Of a DNA stretch of 64,000 bases, positions 56,978 to 64,000 are shown piece after piece; within the stretch, counting starts at the first letter, position 1, and every line of letters starts with the position of its first letter. Source of the DNA: CALREJ01 sp964533375 (GTDB lineage: Bacteria; Patescibacteriota; Gracilibacteria; Peribacterales; Peribacteraceae). Location: NCBI GenBank assembly GCA_964533375.1, contig CAZHLW010000001.1:744001-808000 (forward strand), read 5' to 3'. The position numbers were made by a program, and so were the translations under genes. The notes beneath the pieces were generated by a model. It ran no database searches. It was not told where the DNA came from and saw only the letters and a program-made list of their open reading frames with translations.

Positions 56978-57586
56978 ATGCCACGCACGCTCGACGATGT
57001 CCGCACCGCGCTTTTTTCCTGGAAGGGAATCGAGCTGACCAAAACCGCCAATCCGGTGATGGGCCACGGAAACCCCAAAGCGGAGATTCTGTTTATTGGT
57101 GAGGCTCCGGGTCAAAAAGAAGATGAACAGGGTATTCCGTTTGTGGGTCAGGCAGGAAAACTGCTTGATGAACTGCTTGGGACCATCGGACTGAAACGGG
57201 AGGATGTGTACATCACCAACGTCGTAAAATTTAGACCACCCGAAAACCGCGATCCCACACCTGAAGAGAAAGCTGCGTGTCTCCCTTTTTTGCAGATGGA
57301 AATCGCGATCATTAAACCCAAAGTGATTGTGCCGCTTGGGCGCCATGCGCTCACGCAGTTTTTTACGAAAATGAGTATTACGGAGGCGCACGGCAAAGCA
57401 CACAGTATTCGCGAGTCGGAAGGGAAATCGGATGCCATCACTGTGTTTCCTATTTATCACCCGGCCGCTGCTCTGCATAACCCCGGCCTGCGCCAGGCAC
57501 TTTTTGATGATTTCAAAGCGCTTGGGGAACATCTTGCGTCGATGAAAGGAACCAAACCCGAACCCCAAACCGAACCCGCCGAATGA
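56978..57586 (+). CDS. Type-4 uracil-DNA glycosylase lacking the [4Fe-4S] ligands
   Basis: Udg4 removes uracil from DNA. The 202 aa product has the family motifs GEAPGQKEDEQGIPFVGQAG (41-60), TNVVKFRPPENRDP and the C-terminal active-site loop HPAAALHN. Normal Udg4 binds a [4Fe-4S] cluster with four cysteines: two near the N-terminus, one in KCRPP and one after EExxxC. Here the N-terminal pair is absent (FSWKGIELTKTA), KCRPP is KFRPP (Phe85), and only Cys101 remains. The cluster is thus very probably lost, as in MutY of this window. The stop overlaps the start of the next membrane-protein gene by 4 bp (ATGA). Confidence 0.93.
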   Translation: MPRTLDDVRTALFSWKGIELTKTANPVMGHGNPKAEILFIGEAPGQKEDEQGIPFVGQAGKLLDELLGTIGLKREDVYITNVVKFRPPENRDPTPEEKAACLPFLQMEIAIIKPKVIVPLGRHALTQFFTKMSITEAHGKAHSIRESEGKSDAITVFPIYHPAAALHNPGLRQALFDDFKALGEHLASMKGTKPEPQTEPAE

Positions 57587-57945
57587 CCACTCTCCTCTAC
57601 AGCATCATCGTCGCGGCATTACTTTCCATCACATCGCTGATTGCGATTCTGCTGCGCGTGAGCCCACTACTCTCTCCCATTCAGGCACTGCCCGCATTCT
57701 TCCTGAGTATTTTCCTGAGCATCGCAACCATCTCGACGCTCATCCTCTACGTTCTCTGGAAATGGTTTCCGGTCCATGCGTGGGATGAAGGAAAGATTCT
57801 GGGAATTTCACTCCGGCAAGGCGTCTTCCTCGCGCTCGCAACGGTCATTCTGATCCTCTTTTATTTGCTTGGTATTCTGAACTGGTGGATTGGGGTGCTG
57901 ATTTATGTGGTGTTCTTGCTGATCGAGTTGGCGTTGCAGCATTGA
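57583..57945 (+). CDS. Small four-helix membrane protein (120 aa)
   Basis: The product consists of about four membrane helices (LLYSIIVAALLSITSLIAIL; FFLSIFLSIATISTLILYVL; GVFLALATVILILFYLLGIL; GVLIYVVFLLIELAL) joined by a short loop with KWFPVHAWDEGK. No family is recognised. It overlaps the uracil-DNA glycosylase gene by 4 bp and is followed 24 bp later by the leaderless pheS. Confidence 0.8.
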   Translation: MTTLLYSIIVAALLSITSLIAILLRVSPLLSPIQALPAFFLSIFLSIATISTLILYVLWKWFPVHAWDEGKILGISLRQGVFLALATVILILFYLLGILNWWIGVLIYVVFLLIELALQH

Positions 57946-57957
57946 GACAAACTTCCC

Positions 57958-57963
57958 TATACT
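57958..57963 (+). promoter_or_regulatory. -10 box of pheS (leaderless)
   Basis: TATACT, 6 nt before ATG 57970. Confidence 0.55.
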
Positions 57964-57969
57964 CCTCCC

Positions 57970-58977
57970 ATGTCCAAAACCGCCACCAACTGGCACGGCT
58001 TCATTGAGCAGATTACTGCCTGCAAAAACGCAGCCGATCTCGATGCCCTCGAACTTGATCTCCTTGGTCGCAAGCGCGGTGTTTTGACCGATGCCATGAA
58101 GGCATTAGGCGAGCTCAGTATCGAAGAAAAAAAGACGAAAGGACAGGAATTGAATGAATGGAAGAAGAAGATTGAAGGGGCGATTGCAGACAAGCGTGCC
58201 ACTTTTACCGATGCACAGTTGAGCGGCCTTGCAGATACAGACAAAATGGACGTCACACTGCGTCTCCCGAAAAAGCAGCAGGGACATTTGCATATGATTC
58301 CGGAATTCATCCGCAAAGTTGAGGAAGTCTTCGGCCGCATGGGTTTTGATGTCGCGCGGAATAAAGAAGTGGAATCGGAAAAGGAAAACTTCCACATGCT
58401 GAACTTCGAAAAAGACCACGCCGCCATGGACATGCAGGCGACCTTCTGGGTAAAAGGCGAACCGGGAAAACTGCTGCGCACCCACACCTCTCCGGTGCAG
58501 ATTCACTACATGAAGGAACACAAGCCCCCCTTCCGCGCCATTGCTCCGGGAAAGGTCTACCGCAAGGACAGTGATGCCACGCACTCCCCCATGTTCCACC
58601 AGTTTGAAGGACTGATGGTCGGCAAAGATATTTCGGTCGCAAACCTGAAAGCCGTGATGACCGAAGCCGTCCACGCCCTCATTTCCCCGGACCTGGAACT
58701 GCGCTTCCGCACCAGTTACTTCCCGTTTACAGAGCCGTCGCTGGAACTGGATATCCGCTGGACAACGCATGATACAAAGAAACCAAGCCGCTGGCTGGAA
58801 GTAGGAGGCTGCGGCGCTATTCACCCGAACGTATTAAAAAACGTCGGCATCGATCCAAACGTCTGGAGTGGCTTTGCGTTCGGCTTTGGCGTCGAGCGTT
58901 TGATTATGATCAAATACGGCGTTGCGGACTTGCGCGGATTTTATGAGGGGGATGTCAGATTTTTAGAACAGTTTTAA
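57970..58977 (+). CDS. pheS: Phenylalanine-tRNA ligase alpha subunit
   Basis: PheS is the catalytic subunit of the (alpha-beta)2 synthetase. The 335 aa product has the N-terminal coiled coil (about 1-85) and class II core motifs: HMIPEFIRKVEEVFGRMGF, HTSPVQIHYMKEHKPPFRAIAPGKVYRKDSDATHS in the motif 2 region, and GFAFGFGVERLIMIKYGVAD for motif 3. Length is normal. pheT is not next to it; a terminator follows instead, so the beta subunit must be elsewhere in the genome. Confidence 0.97.
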   Translation: MSKTATNWHGFIEQITACKNAADLDALELDLLGRKRGVLTDAMKALGELSIEEKKTKGQELNEWKKKIEGAIADKRATFTDAQLSGLADTDKMDVTLRLPKKQQGHLHMIPEFIRKVEEVFGRMGFDVARNKEVESEKENFHMLNFEKDHAAMDMQATFWVKGEPGKLLRTHTSPVQIHYMKEHKPPFRAIAPGKVYRKDSDATHSPMFHQFEGLMVGKDISVANLKAVMTEAVHALISPDLELRFRTSYFPFTEPSLELDIRWTTHDTKKPSRWLEVGGCGAIHPNVLKNVGIDPNVWSGFAFGFGVERLIMIKYGVADLRGFYEGDVRFLEQF

Positions 58978-58986
58978 AGGCATAAG

Positions 58987-59032
58987 AAAATCCCCCTGCA
59001 CCTATACGAACGTGTACAGGCCGGGGGATTTT
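58987..59032 (+). terminator. Terminator of pheS
   Basis: AAAATCCCCC pairs with GGGGGATTTT in a long hairpin. Symmetric arms make it able to act in both directions. Confidence 0.8.
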
Positions 59033-59077
59033 GGCTCGAGAATCTAATCTCTTATATCATGGTTCTGAAATCTTTTG

Positions 59078-59105
59078 GCCGGCACCGTGCCGGCTGATCT
59101 TTTTT
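59078..59105 (+). terminator. Second hairpin with T-tract
   Basis: GCCGGC-ACCGT-GCCGGC then TGATCTTTTTT on the plus strand, directly before the end of the convergent 619 aa gene. Confidence 0.7.
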
Positions 59106-60965
59106 CTACGGCTGCAGGACACCACCGTTCGGATCAACGATATACGTATTACTTTGAATGTTCAGTGTTAATCCGTTCCCCAGTGACAGGTGATACACCT
59201 GGCCACCACGGAGGATGATGAGCTGCACATTGTCCGCAATGTCGATAACCTCGTTGGTCCAGCCGTCTAACCGGAATTCGCCGTGTTCACCCGTATCGAA
59301 GTGATACGGCTGGAACGCGTCGATTCCGGTCCCGTTTGCATCTGTCGTGTGGATACTGGTACTTAAGATCGTCTCGACGTTCGTATCCCCATTTAAATCC
59401 CCCATCGTCACGTACGAACGATTCGCGAAAGTGTGAGCAAAGCTCCCACCAATCAAATCGAATCCGCCCGTAAGAGAGATGAAGTTGGCGACGTTGAACG
59501 TCGTCGGCTGGGGACCCGTGTGGGGCACAGCGTTGACAGTCACCGGTGCAGAATCCGTCTGGCCGTTGAGCGTCGCAATGACGTTCGTGCCAATGGAGAT
59601 CAGCGCGCCGGTATTCAAAGCCCGAACCGTGACGTATTGTTTGACGTTCCAGTTAGATGCATTGAATGTGAACGACGTTGGACCTTCAATTGCAATCACA
59701 TTCGGATTCTCCGGGGCGACTGTGACCGTCACAGTTCCAGTAGGAGGCCCCGACAACGTCACACCAATCGTATTGCTGTTCACCTGGCCCTGGTCGAGCG
59801 TGAGAGAACCGCTAATGTCTGGCGAGACGTTGTTAGCAACAGCTCCGTTTACCGTCACAGTCGTGTTGGCGTTTCCAATGTTCGACGTTGCCGTGATAGG
59901 CACTGTCACCGTATTGGTATTGCCAGTCTGAACAGCCATCACGGGAACTTGAAGAGTCGTTTGGCCTGCAGGCAGCTGCACGTTGATCGTGTTGCTGTTA
60001 TTGCCGGTAAAGACCACTCCCGTTCCCGCAGTGAGCGTGACATTCGTCGTCGTTGTCGCTGCGGACGAAAGGTTCACAGTAACTGATCCCACCTGACCCT
60101 GGTTGAGGGTAGTGCCCGTCAGAGACAGAGTGGGATTTGTCGGATTGGTATGACCCATCCCGACATAGAACTGAGAGACCGCATTGTTGCCAACGAAACC
60201 ACTCAATTGGACGAAGTGGCGATTCCGTCGCAGTTGAAGCTCGGGAACTCGCACTCGTGCCATCTCGCCTTCGGCAGTCGGATCAGCAGTGGCCGAAACG
60301 TAGAACACGGCTGTGCCTTTGAATCGGTACCCTGAACCTGTCAAATTTGTGGAGCCTTCGCCGTTCGGATCATCGGTGTCGATGACGAATCCTCCAGGAC
60401 CCATCAGCGAGAACGCCGAGATGTCATCCGCGCCGGCATCAGACAGATCGAGCTGCGCACCGGACACGAAGACTTTGCGCTTGCTGGTGACGGTGATCTG
60501 GAAGATGTTTTCTGTTCCGGTCACCGTTCCATCGCCGACAGGGGTCACAACGATTGAGACGCCCGACAAGTCGGGTTGAGCGCCCATCTTCCGTGCGACA
60601 CCACGAATGTCATCGCGAGCTTCCTGACGCTGTTCGCGCGCTTCCTGACGTTGTTCTCTCTTCGTGAGGGGTTCGGTCGTGAAAGACGCAAAGTAGTCGT
60701 CGTTCGTCGTGCTTGTCGTGCTCTGAACAAGATCCTGCAACATGGCGTCGCCGATATAATCCGATTCGGGAGCAACAATTGCCCCGACCGGATCGGCAGT
60801 CATCATTGCGCGGTTCTCGAGGAATTCGCCAGTGGACGCAACAGTGCAGCCAACAAACGAAGTCCGCTTCGTGACTTTCTTGATTCGCATAATCAGCCCA
60901 ACGGCTTCCAAGCTCTTCAAAAAGTTCAGGAATTCCCACGACTTCTGCAAAGAAAATTTCAACAT
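59106..60965 (-). CDS. Secreted beta-repeat protein with LENRxMMTAD-type N-terminus
   Basis: From the SD-supported ATG 60965 (AGAAGGA about 9 nt upstream) the product is 619 aa. The N-terminus (VTKRTSFVGCTVASTGEFLENRAMMTADP) is like the LExRxLLsA start motif of exported planctomycete-type proteins. Then come a Glu/Arg/Gln-rich coiled segment (LTKREQRQEAREQRQEARDD), a cohesin- or beta-sandwich-like part, and at least two similar Thr/Val/Asn-rich beta repeats (LSLTGTTLNQGQVGSVTVNL; GSLTLDQGQVNSNTIGVTL). The C-terminus has FG-GAP-like YVTMGDLNGDTNVET. Longer start at 60995 is less supported. Promoter and about 245 nt leader upstream. Confidence 0.85.
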   Translation of the reverse strand: MLKFSLQKSWEFLNFLKSLEAVGLIMRIKKVTKRTSFVGCTVASTGEFLENRAMMTADPVGAIVAPESDYIGDAMLQDLVQSTTSTTNDDYFASFTTEPLTKREQRQEAREQRQEARDDIRGVARKMGAQPDLSGVSIVVTPVGDGTVTGTENIFQITVTSKRKVFVSGAQLDLSDAGADDISAFSLMGPGGFVIDTDDPNGEGSTNLTGSGYRFKGTAVFYVSATADPTAEGEMARVRVPELQLRRNRHFVQLSGFVGNNAVSQFYVGMGHTNPTNPTLSLTGTTLNQGQVGSVTVNLSSAATTTTNVTLTAGTGVVFTGNNSNTINVQLPAGQTTLQVPVMAVQTGNTNTVTVPITATSNIGNANTTVTVNGAVANNVSPDISGSLTLDQGQVNSNTIGVTLSGPPTGTVTVTVAPENPNVIAIEGPTSFTFNASNWNVKQYVTVRALNTGALISIGTNVIATLNGQTDSAPVTVNAVPHTGPQPTTFNVANFISLTGGFDLIGGSFAHTFANRSYVTMGDLNGDTNVETILSTSIHTTDANGTGIDAFQPYHFDTGEHGEFRLDGWTNEVIDIADNVQLIILRGGQVYHLSLGNGLTLNIQSNTYIVDPNGGVLQP

Positions 60966-61364
60966 GATCAACTTTCCTTCTGTTTCCCATTCCACATCAC
61001 ACTCAAAAACTATTTCAGAGTTGATGTGGAGAGCCTAAATAAAACTGTCTCTTGAACGCCACTCAGCCAATGAGTAGCGCCTGCGTATCCTGAAAGACCA
61101 TCCAACATCAGTCTGAAATTTCCTTTAATTTCAGAACCTATGATTTGAATGACCTGTTATTCTCGAATGTTCCTTCAGATGGCAACTACACATATAGCTG
61201 CCGGGAACATAATGATAATTATACTCATTTATGGAAAAAGTCAAGTTTAAGAAGGCAAATTGGCTTATAGATGCCTTTTATTGGACTTTTTGCTGTATCG
61301 ATTTTTAGAAATGAGTAAAACAAGCATTATAGGCTTAGACGGGCCAGTTTACGCATTCTTACGC
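60966..61364 (-). other. Long 5' leader region of the 619 aa gene
   Basis: About 245 nt lie between the promoter (61218-61244) and the ATG. The minus-strand leader can fold a GGCGCTACTC/GAGTGGCG stem and a perfect TCTGAAATT/AATTTCAGA hairpin, and ends with the SD. The rest (61245-61364) is gene-free. A regulatory leader is possible; no known riboswitch is recognised. Confidence 0.45.
61218..61244 (-). promoter_or_regulatory. Promoter of the 619 aa gene
   Basis: TTGACT-N15-TATAAT on the minus strand; the spacer is shorter than usual. Confidence 0.55.
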
Positions 61365-62000
61365 TTAAACAGCCCTCCAATGCTCCGGATCGCGGATGAA
61401 GCGCTCTATTTCCTCCGATTCTTCGTCAATAATTCTGTCCTGATCGAGGGCCACCTGCAGCAGTGTGGAGACTGTCGAAAGCGGGTGGAACTGGAGTCCG
61501 GCTTCGAGCGCTTTTTCGTGGGATGCGCTGAGTTCGTAGCTGAAGATAGAGACGACATCGGTCACAATCCCCTTTCCTTCCATGCGCAGGGCATCAGCGG
61601 TGGAGACGGAGCTGCCACCGGTAGAAATAAGATCTTCGATGACGACAATGTGCTGGTTGTCCTTCAGGTCTCCTTCAATTCTCTTCTGTGCTCCATGCTC
61701 TTTTGCTTTCGAGCGGACGTACACAAACGGCAGATCCATGCGGTCGGCTACAAGAGCAGCCCAACCGATAGCGGCTGTGGCAGTGCCGGCAATCACATCC
61801 GGCGGAATGTGCAGATTCTTCACGCGGCTCACCAGCGCATCGACCACCACTTTGCGTGCTTCCGGGTGGCTGTAGATCATGCGGTTGTCACAGTAGATAG
61901 GCGACTTGATGCCGCTGGTCCAGGTGAACGGCTGATGAACGGACAGGCGTACGGCGCCGATGTCGAGGAGGAATTCTGCGATGCGGATGGAGTGAGTCAT
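61365..62000 (-). CDS. pyrE: Orotate phosphoribosyltransferase
   Basis: PyrE joins orotate and PRPP to make OMP in pyrimidine synthesis. The 211 aa product has the PRPP-binding motif VVIEDLISTGGS (119-130), FTWTSGIKSPIYCDNR near the N-terminus and the VYVRSKAKEHGAQKRIEG loop. Length is typical. Together with carA it points to at least partial de novo pyrimidine synthesis. TATACT ends 6 nt before the ATG inside an AT-rich repeat shared with the divergent rsmG. Confidence 0.96.
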   Translation of the reverse strand: MTHSIRIAEFLLDIGAVRLSVHQPFTWTSGIKSPIYCDNRMIYSHPEARKVVVDALVSRVKNLHIPPDVIAGTATAAIGWAALVADRMDLPFVYVRSKAKEHGAQKRIEGDLKDNQHIVVIEDLISTGGSSVSTADALRMEGKGIVTDVVSIFSYELSASHEKALEAGLQFHPLSTVSTLLQVALDQDRIIDEESEEIERFIRDPEHWRAV

Positions 62001-62006
62001 GAAACG

Positions 62007-62043
62007 AGTATAATTGAAAATTGATAATTAAAAATTGAAAATG
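62007..62043. repeat. AT-rich repeat in the pyrE/rsmG divergent promoter region
   Basis: Third locus of the TTTTCAATTATCAATTTTC family. It contains the pyrE -10 (TATACT, 62007-62012, minus) and ends next to the rsmG -10. Confidence 0.65.
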
Positions 62044-62047
62044 ACGC

Positions 62048-62053
62048 TATAAT
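62048..62053 (+). promoter_or_regulatory. -10 box of rsmG (leaderless)
   Basis: TATAAT, 8 nt before ATG 62062. Confidence 0.6.
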
Positions 62054-62061
62054 TCCAGCCT

Positions 62062-62745
62062 ATGGGAATTCCTGATGCATTTGATGAAAAACTCCGGCTC
62101 CTGATGCGCATTTTCCTGGCCGAAAATGCCAACATCAACCTATCCGCGCTTCGAACGGAAGAAGCCTGCTGGTACGGCAATATTTTGGATTCTGCTGCTT
62201 TTCAGGAACTCAACTGCTCAGCGGTGATGGCCGAATCGGGTGCAACGCTCATCGACATCGGAACAGGCGGCGGCTTCCCCTTACTCCCGCTTGCGATTCT
62301 GTATCCGACCGCAACGTGCACGGGTCTCGATTCCATCGGCAAAAAAATCGCAGCCATTTTGCGCATTGCGAAAGAAGCGGGCATCACAAATATGAAAGGT
62401 ATTGCTGATCGTGCGGAAGTGCTCGGGCATGACAAAAAATACCGTGAGCAGTTCAATATCGTGACATCACGCGCTGTGGCTCCGCTCAATGTGCTGCTGG
62501 AATACTGCAGTCCTTTTGCAAAAATCGGCGGGTATATAGTGCTCTGGAAGAGTCTGCATATTGATGATGAACTGCAAGCAAGCGAAGCCGCACAGAAAGC
62601 GCTCTGCTGTCCGCTCGTCACATCACATACCTACACGCTGCCGGGAGATTTCGGGTCGAGGCAGTTGCTGGTGTTCCGGAAAGGCCGTCCGCTCGACAAA
62701 AAATATCCGCGGGAAGTCGGGATGGCGAAACGCGAGCCGCTTTAA
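62062..62745 (+). CDS. rsmG: 16S rRNA (guanine527-N7)-methyltransferase RsmG
   Basis: RsmG methylates G527 of 16S rRNA with SAM. The 227 aa product has the SAM-binding motif DIGTGGGFPLLPLAI, the LDSIGKKIAAIL acidic loop, VTSRAVAPLNVLLEYCSPF and the typical C-terminal KKYPREVGMAKREPL. Its stop overlaps the stop of the convergent 182 aa gene in TTTAAA. The mRNA is probably leaderless. Confidence 0.95.
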   Translation: MGIPDAFDEKLRLLMRIFLAENANINLSALRTEEACWYGNILDSAAFQELNCSAVMAESGATLIDIGTGGGFPLLPLAILYPTATCTGLDSIGKKIAAILRIAKEAGITNMKGIADRAEVLGHDKKYREQFNIVTSRAVAPLNVLLEYCSPFAKIGGYIVLWKSLHIDDELQASEAAQKALCCPLVTSHTYTLPGDFGSRQLLVFRKGRPLDKKYPREVGMAKREPL

Positions 62746-63290
62746 ATGTGGACGGGCTTCTCTCTGTGAGAACAGTGCAATGACCGTTCATGTTCTGTAA
62801 GCACTGCAATGAGTGCACTGCTTCGCTCTGTGTATGCCGTCGTAGCACGTTGGTTTTTGACACCGTACCACTCCTCCAGCGATTTAGATGTTTCGATTGC
62901 AAAAGACCTGATAGGCCGTGGCCACGGTGTTTCGGTAAAAAGCGGAATGTCTGCACTGATGTTCAATCGCAAAAGAGCATCACGAATAGCTTCATTCACC
63001 CTTACAACATCCTGTCCCTCCAGACAGGGCAACCGGTTTACTATAGTCGCCATTGCAGTATGGAGCACGACCTCATTCTCATCCTTTTGATCTTCCATCA
63101 GGACTGAACATGGAAGTTTTTTAGCATCAAAATTCGTCTGTAGCGCATCACCAAAATCGACAAAAACCCTCCGTAGCGAAGGCTGAATGTGCTTCAAAAG
63201 AAAAAGAATGTTTTGCGACAGACAGACTGCCGACACGCGGACATCAAGCGGCTCTTCTACGTGCAATAACTCCTTGGATACAGCGCTCAT
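62742..63290 (-). CDS. Hypothetical protein (182 aa)
   Basis: From ATG 63290 (MSAVSKELLHVEEPLDVRVS) the product is soluble, with an alternating pattern of strands and helices (SQNILFLLKHIQPSLRRVFVDFGDALQ; VVLHTAMATIVNRLPCLEG; SADIPLFTETPWPRPIRSFAI). The C-terminus ends SLHCSHREKPVHI. An upstream start at 63332 is less likely. I cannot place it in a family. Its stop codon overlaps that of rsmG by two bases on the opposite strand. It is divergent from the FtsE-like gene. Confidence 0.75.
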   Translation of the reverse strand: MSAVSKELLHVEEPLDVRVSAVCLSQNILFLLKHIQPSLRRVFVDFGDALQTNFDAKKLPCSVLMEDQKDENEVVLHTAMATIVNRLPCLEGQDVVRVNEAIRDALLRLNISADIPLFTETPWPRPIRSFAIETSKSLEEWYGVKNQRATTAYTERSSALIAVLTEHERSLHCSHREKPVHI

Positions 63291-63430
63291 ATATAAACGA
63301 AGAACACAAAAATCATAGCAGGGGAATGGCAAGAAAACCAGACATTATGCACGTCTATAGGGGCTTAAATTGATCAATTTTTAAACCCATAATTCTTCAT
63401 TCGTAAATCATAATTCCCTTCAAAGCGTGA

Positions 63431-63436
63431 TACACT
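63431..63436 (+). promoter_or_regulatory. -10 box of the FtsE-like gene (leaderless)
   Basis: TGA-TACACT, 7 nt before ATG 63444. Confidence 0.55.
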
Positions 63437-63443
63437 CTCCTCC

Positions 63444-64000
63444 ATGATCGCATTGAAAAATGTTACGAAGTCGTCCGGGAAGAATCCGCTTTTTTCGAAT
63501 CTTTCCCTGCGTATTGATCCGGGTGCGGCGCTTTGTATTGTGGGTGAGAGCGGCAGCGGAAAGTCGATGCTGGTCCGACTCCTTATTCGTGCGGACGATC
63601 CGGAGAGTGGAACAGTAGAGGTTGATGGAGTGAATATCCGCACTTTGCCCGCACCGATTCTTCAGCTCTATCGCAGACGCGTGGGCGTGATTTTCCAGGA
63701 ACCGATTCTGCTGGAACGCGCGACAGTGGAAGAGAATATCGGGCTGCCGCTGGAACTGCTCGGTGCACCGGAGGCGCTCATCAAAAGAAATACAGCTGAT
63801 CTTCTGAAGCGGATGAACTTACTGTCGAAGGCAGCGCTTTTCCCGAGTGATTTGAGTGTGAGTGAACGGATGCTTATGACTGTGGCCCGCGCCATCATCA
63901 CTGCACCGATGGTTGTATTGGCCGATGAGCCGCTGCATAACCTCGATGCCAGGCAGAAAAAAATTGTGACAGAACTCCTCACAAACATGCAGAAAAAAGG
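63444..64000 (+). CDS. FtsE-like ABC transporter ATPase (partial, runs off the window)
   Basis: The frame is open to the window end and gives 185 residues. It has Walker A GESGSGKS (34-41), the Q-loop Gln85 in FQEP, Walker B VVLADEP (157-163) and a D-loop NLDA. It is closest to FtsE/LolD-type ATPases by length of the segments and by the ALKNVTKS start. The signature, normally LSGGE/Q, reads LSVSER (137-142), so both signature glycines are missing; ATP hydrolysis may be reduced. If it is FtsE, ftsX should follow outside the window. Probably leaderless. Confidence 0.88.
   Translation, partial: MIALKNVTKSSGKNPLFSNLSLRIDPGAALCIVGESGSGKSMLVRLLIRADDPESGTVEVDGVNIRTLPAPILQLYRRRVGVIFQEPILLERATVEENIGLPLELLGAPEALIKRNTADLLKRMNLLSKAALFPSDLSVSERMLMTVARAIITAPMVVLADEPLHNLDARQKKIVTELLTNMQKK

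Noticed and set aside
1..64000. CRISPR array, rRNA operon, IS element or prophage
   Set aside because: No regularly spaced direct repeats with spacers, no 16S/23S/5S sequence, no transposase or phage structural genes were seen. Only small palindromic or AT-rich repeats are present.
1..64000. Recoding of UGA as glycine, as in Gracilibacteria
   Set aside because: Well-conserved genes such as carA and gmk end in TGA at the expected place, and no in-frame TGA interrupts a conserved gene.

Overview
The window is about 64 kb of a roughly 50% GC bacterial genome. The gene content suggests a Patescibacteria/CPR-type organism, most like the Peregrinibacteria/Peribacteria branch: very large surface and helical proteins without known domains, VirB2/TrbC-like membrane proteins, compact housekeeping genes (tuf, rpsJ, rnc, nusB, pheS, rsmG, gmk), few SD-led genes, and UGA used as a normal stop (so not the recoded Gracilibacteria). 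The lineage is inferred from gene style, not from a marker tree.

Layout. 0-28 kb is dominated by minus-strand genes for huge helical, low-complexity proteins of unknown function (379-1090 aa). Three large ones (650, 840 and 1090 aa) are each the second gene of a translationally coupled pair behind a 104-112 aa helical protein, and two of these small partners are paralogues. Four large proteins (650, 822, 840, 1090 aa) share a short N-terminal tag: Phe at residue 6, then E[K/H]R[L/M][L/V] around residues 14-21. Several carry arrays of short linear motifs, a proline/alanine repeat tail or a His-rich tail. This looks like an undescribed multi-protein scaffold or envelope-associated system and is the main discovery candidate. 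Embedded in it are metabolic genes (a CofE-like ligase, a ferredoxin-NADP reductase-like flavoprotein, carA) and two SD-led genes for an exported and a membrane protein.

28-45 kb encodes the cell surface: a C-terminally anchored protein with five lamin-tail domains and an SNase-like fold, RNase Y, and three giant exported proteins (947, 1414 and 943 aa). The first two share a new N-terminal domain. mutY lies between the surface genes. 45-50 kb holds tuf-rpsJ, a block of palindromic repeats, and an L32-like/nusB/rnc group. 50-52 kb has two overlapping genes for proteins built of three VirB2/pilin-like hairpin modules each. 52-64 kb is housekeeping: phosphohexomutase, a divergent asparaginase, an unidentified roughly 360 nt structured RNA with its own promoter and terminator, gmk, a four-repeat putative DNA-binding protein, tRNA-Arg and tRNA-Ala, type-4 uracil-DNA glycosylase, pheS, a secreted repeat protein, pyrE, rsmG and the start of an FtsE-like ATPase.

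Genome-wide themes. At about fifteen genes a -10 box lies 6-10 nt before the ATG, so leaderless translation seems to be a main mode; the three clear SD-led genes have long leaders. Both DNA glycosylases (MutY and Udg4) keep only one of four [4Fe-4S] cysteines. Small repeat families sit in intergenic spaces, at promoters, and in frame inside mutY and the lamin-tail gene.
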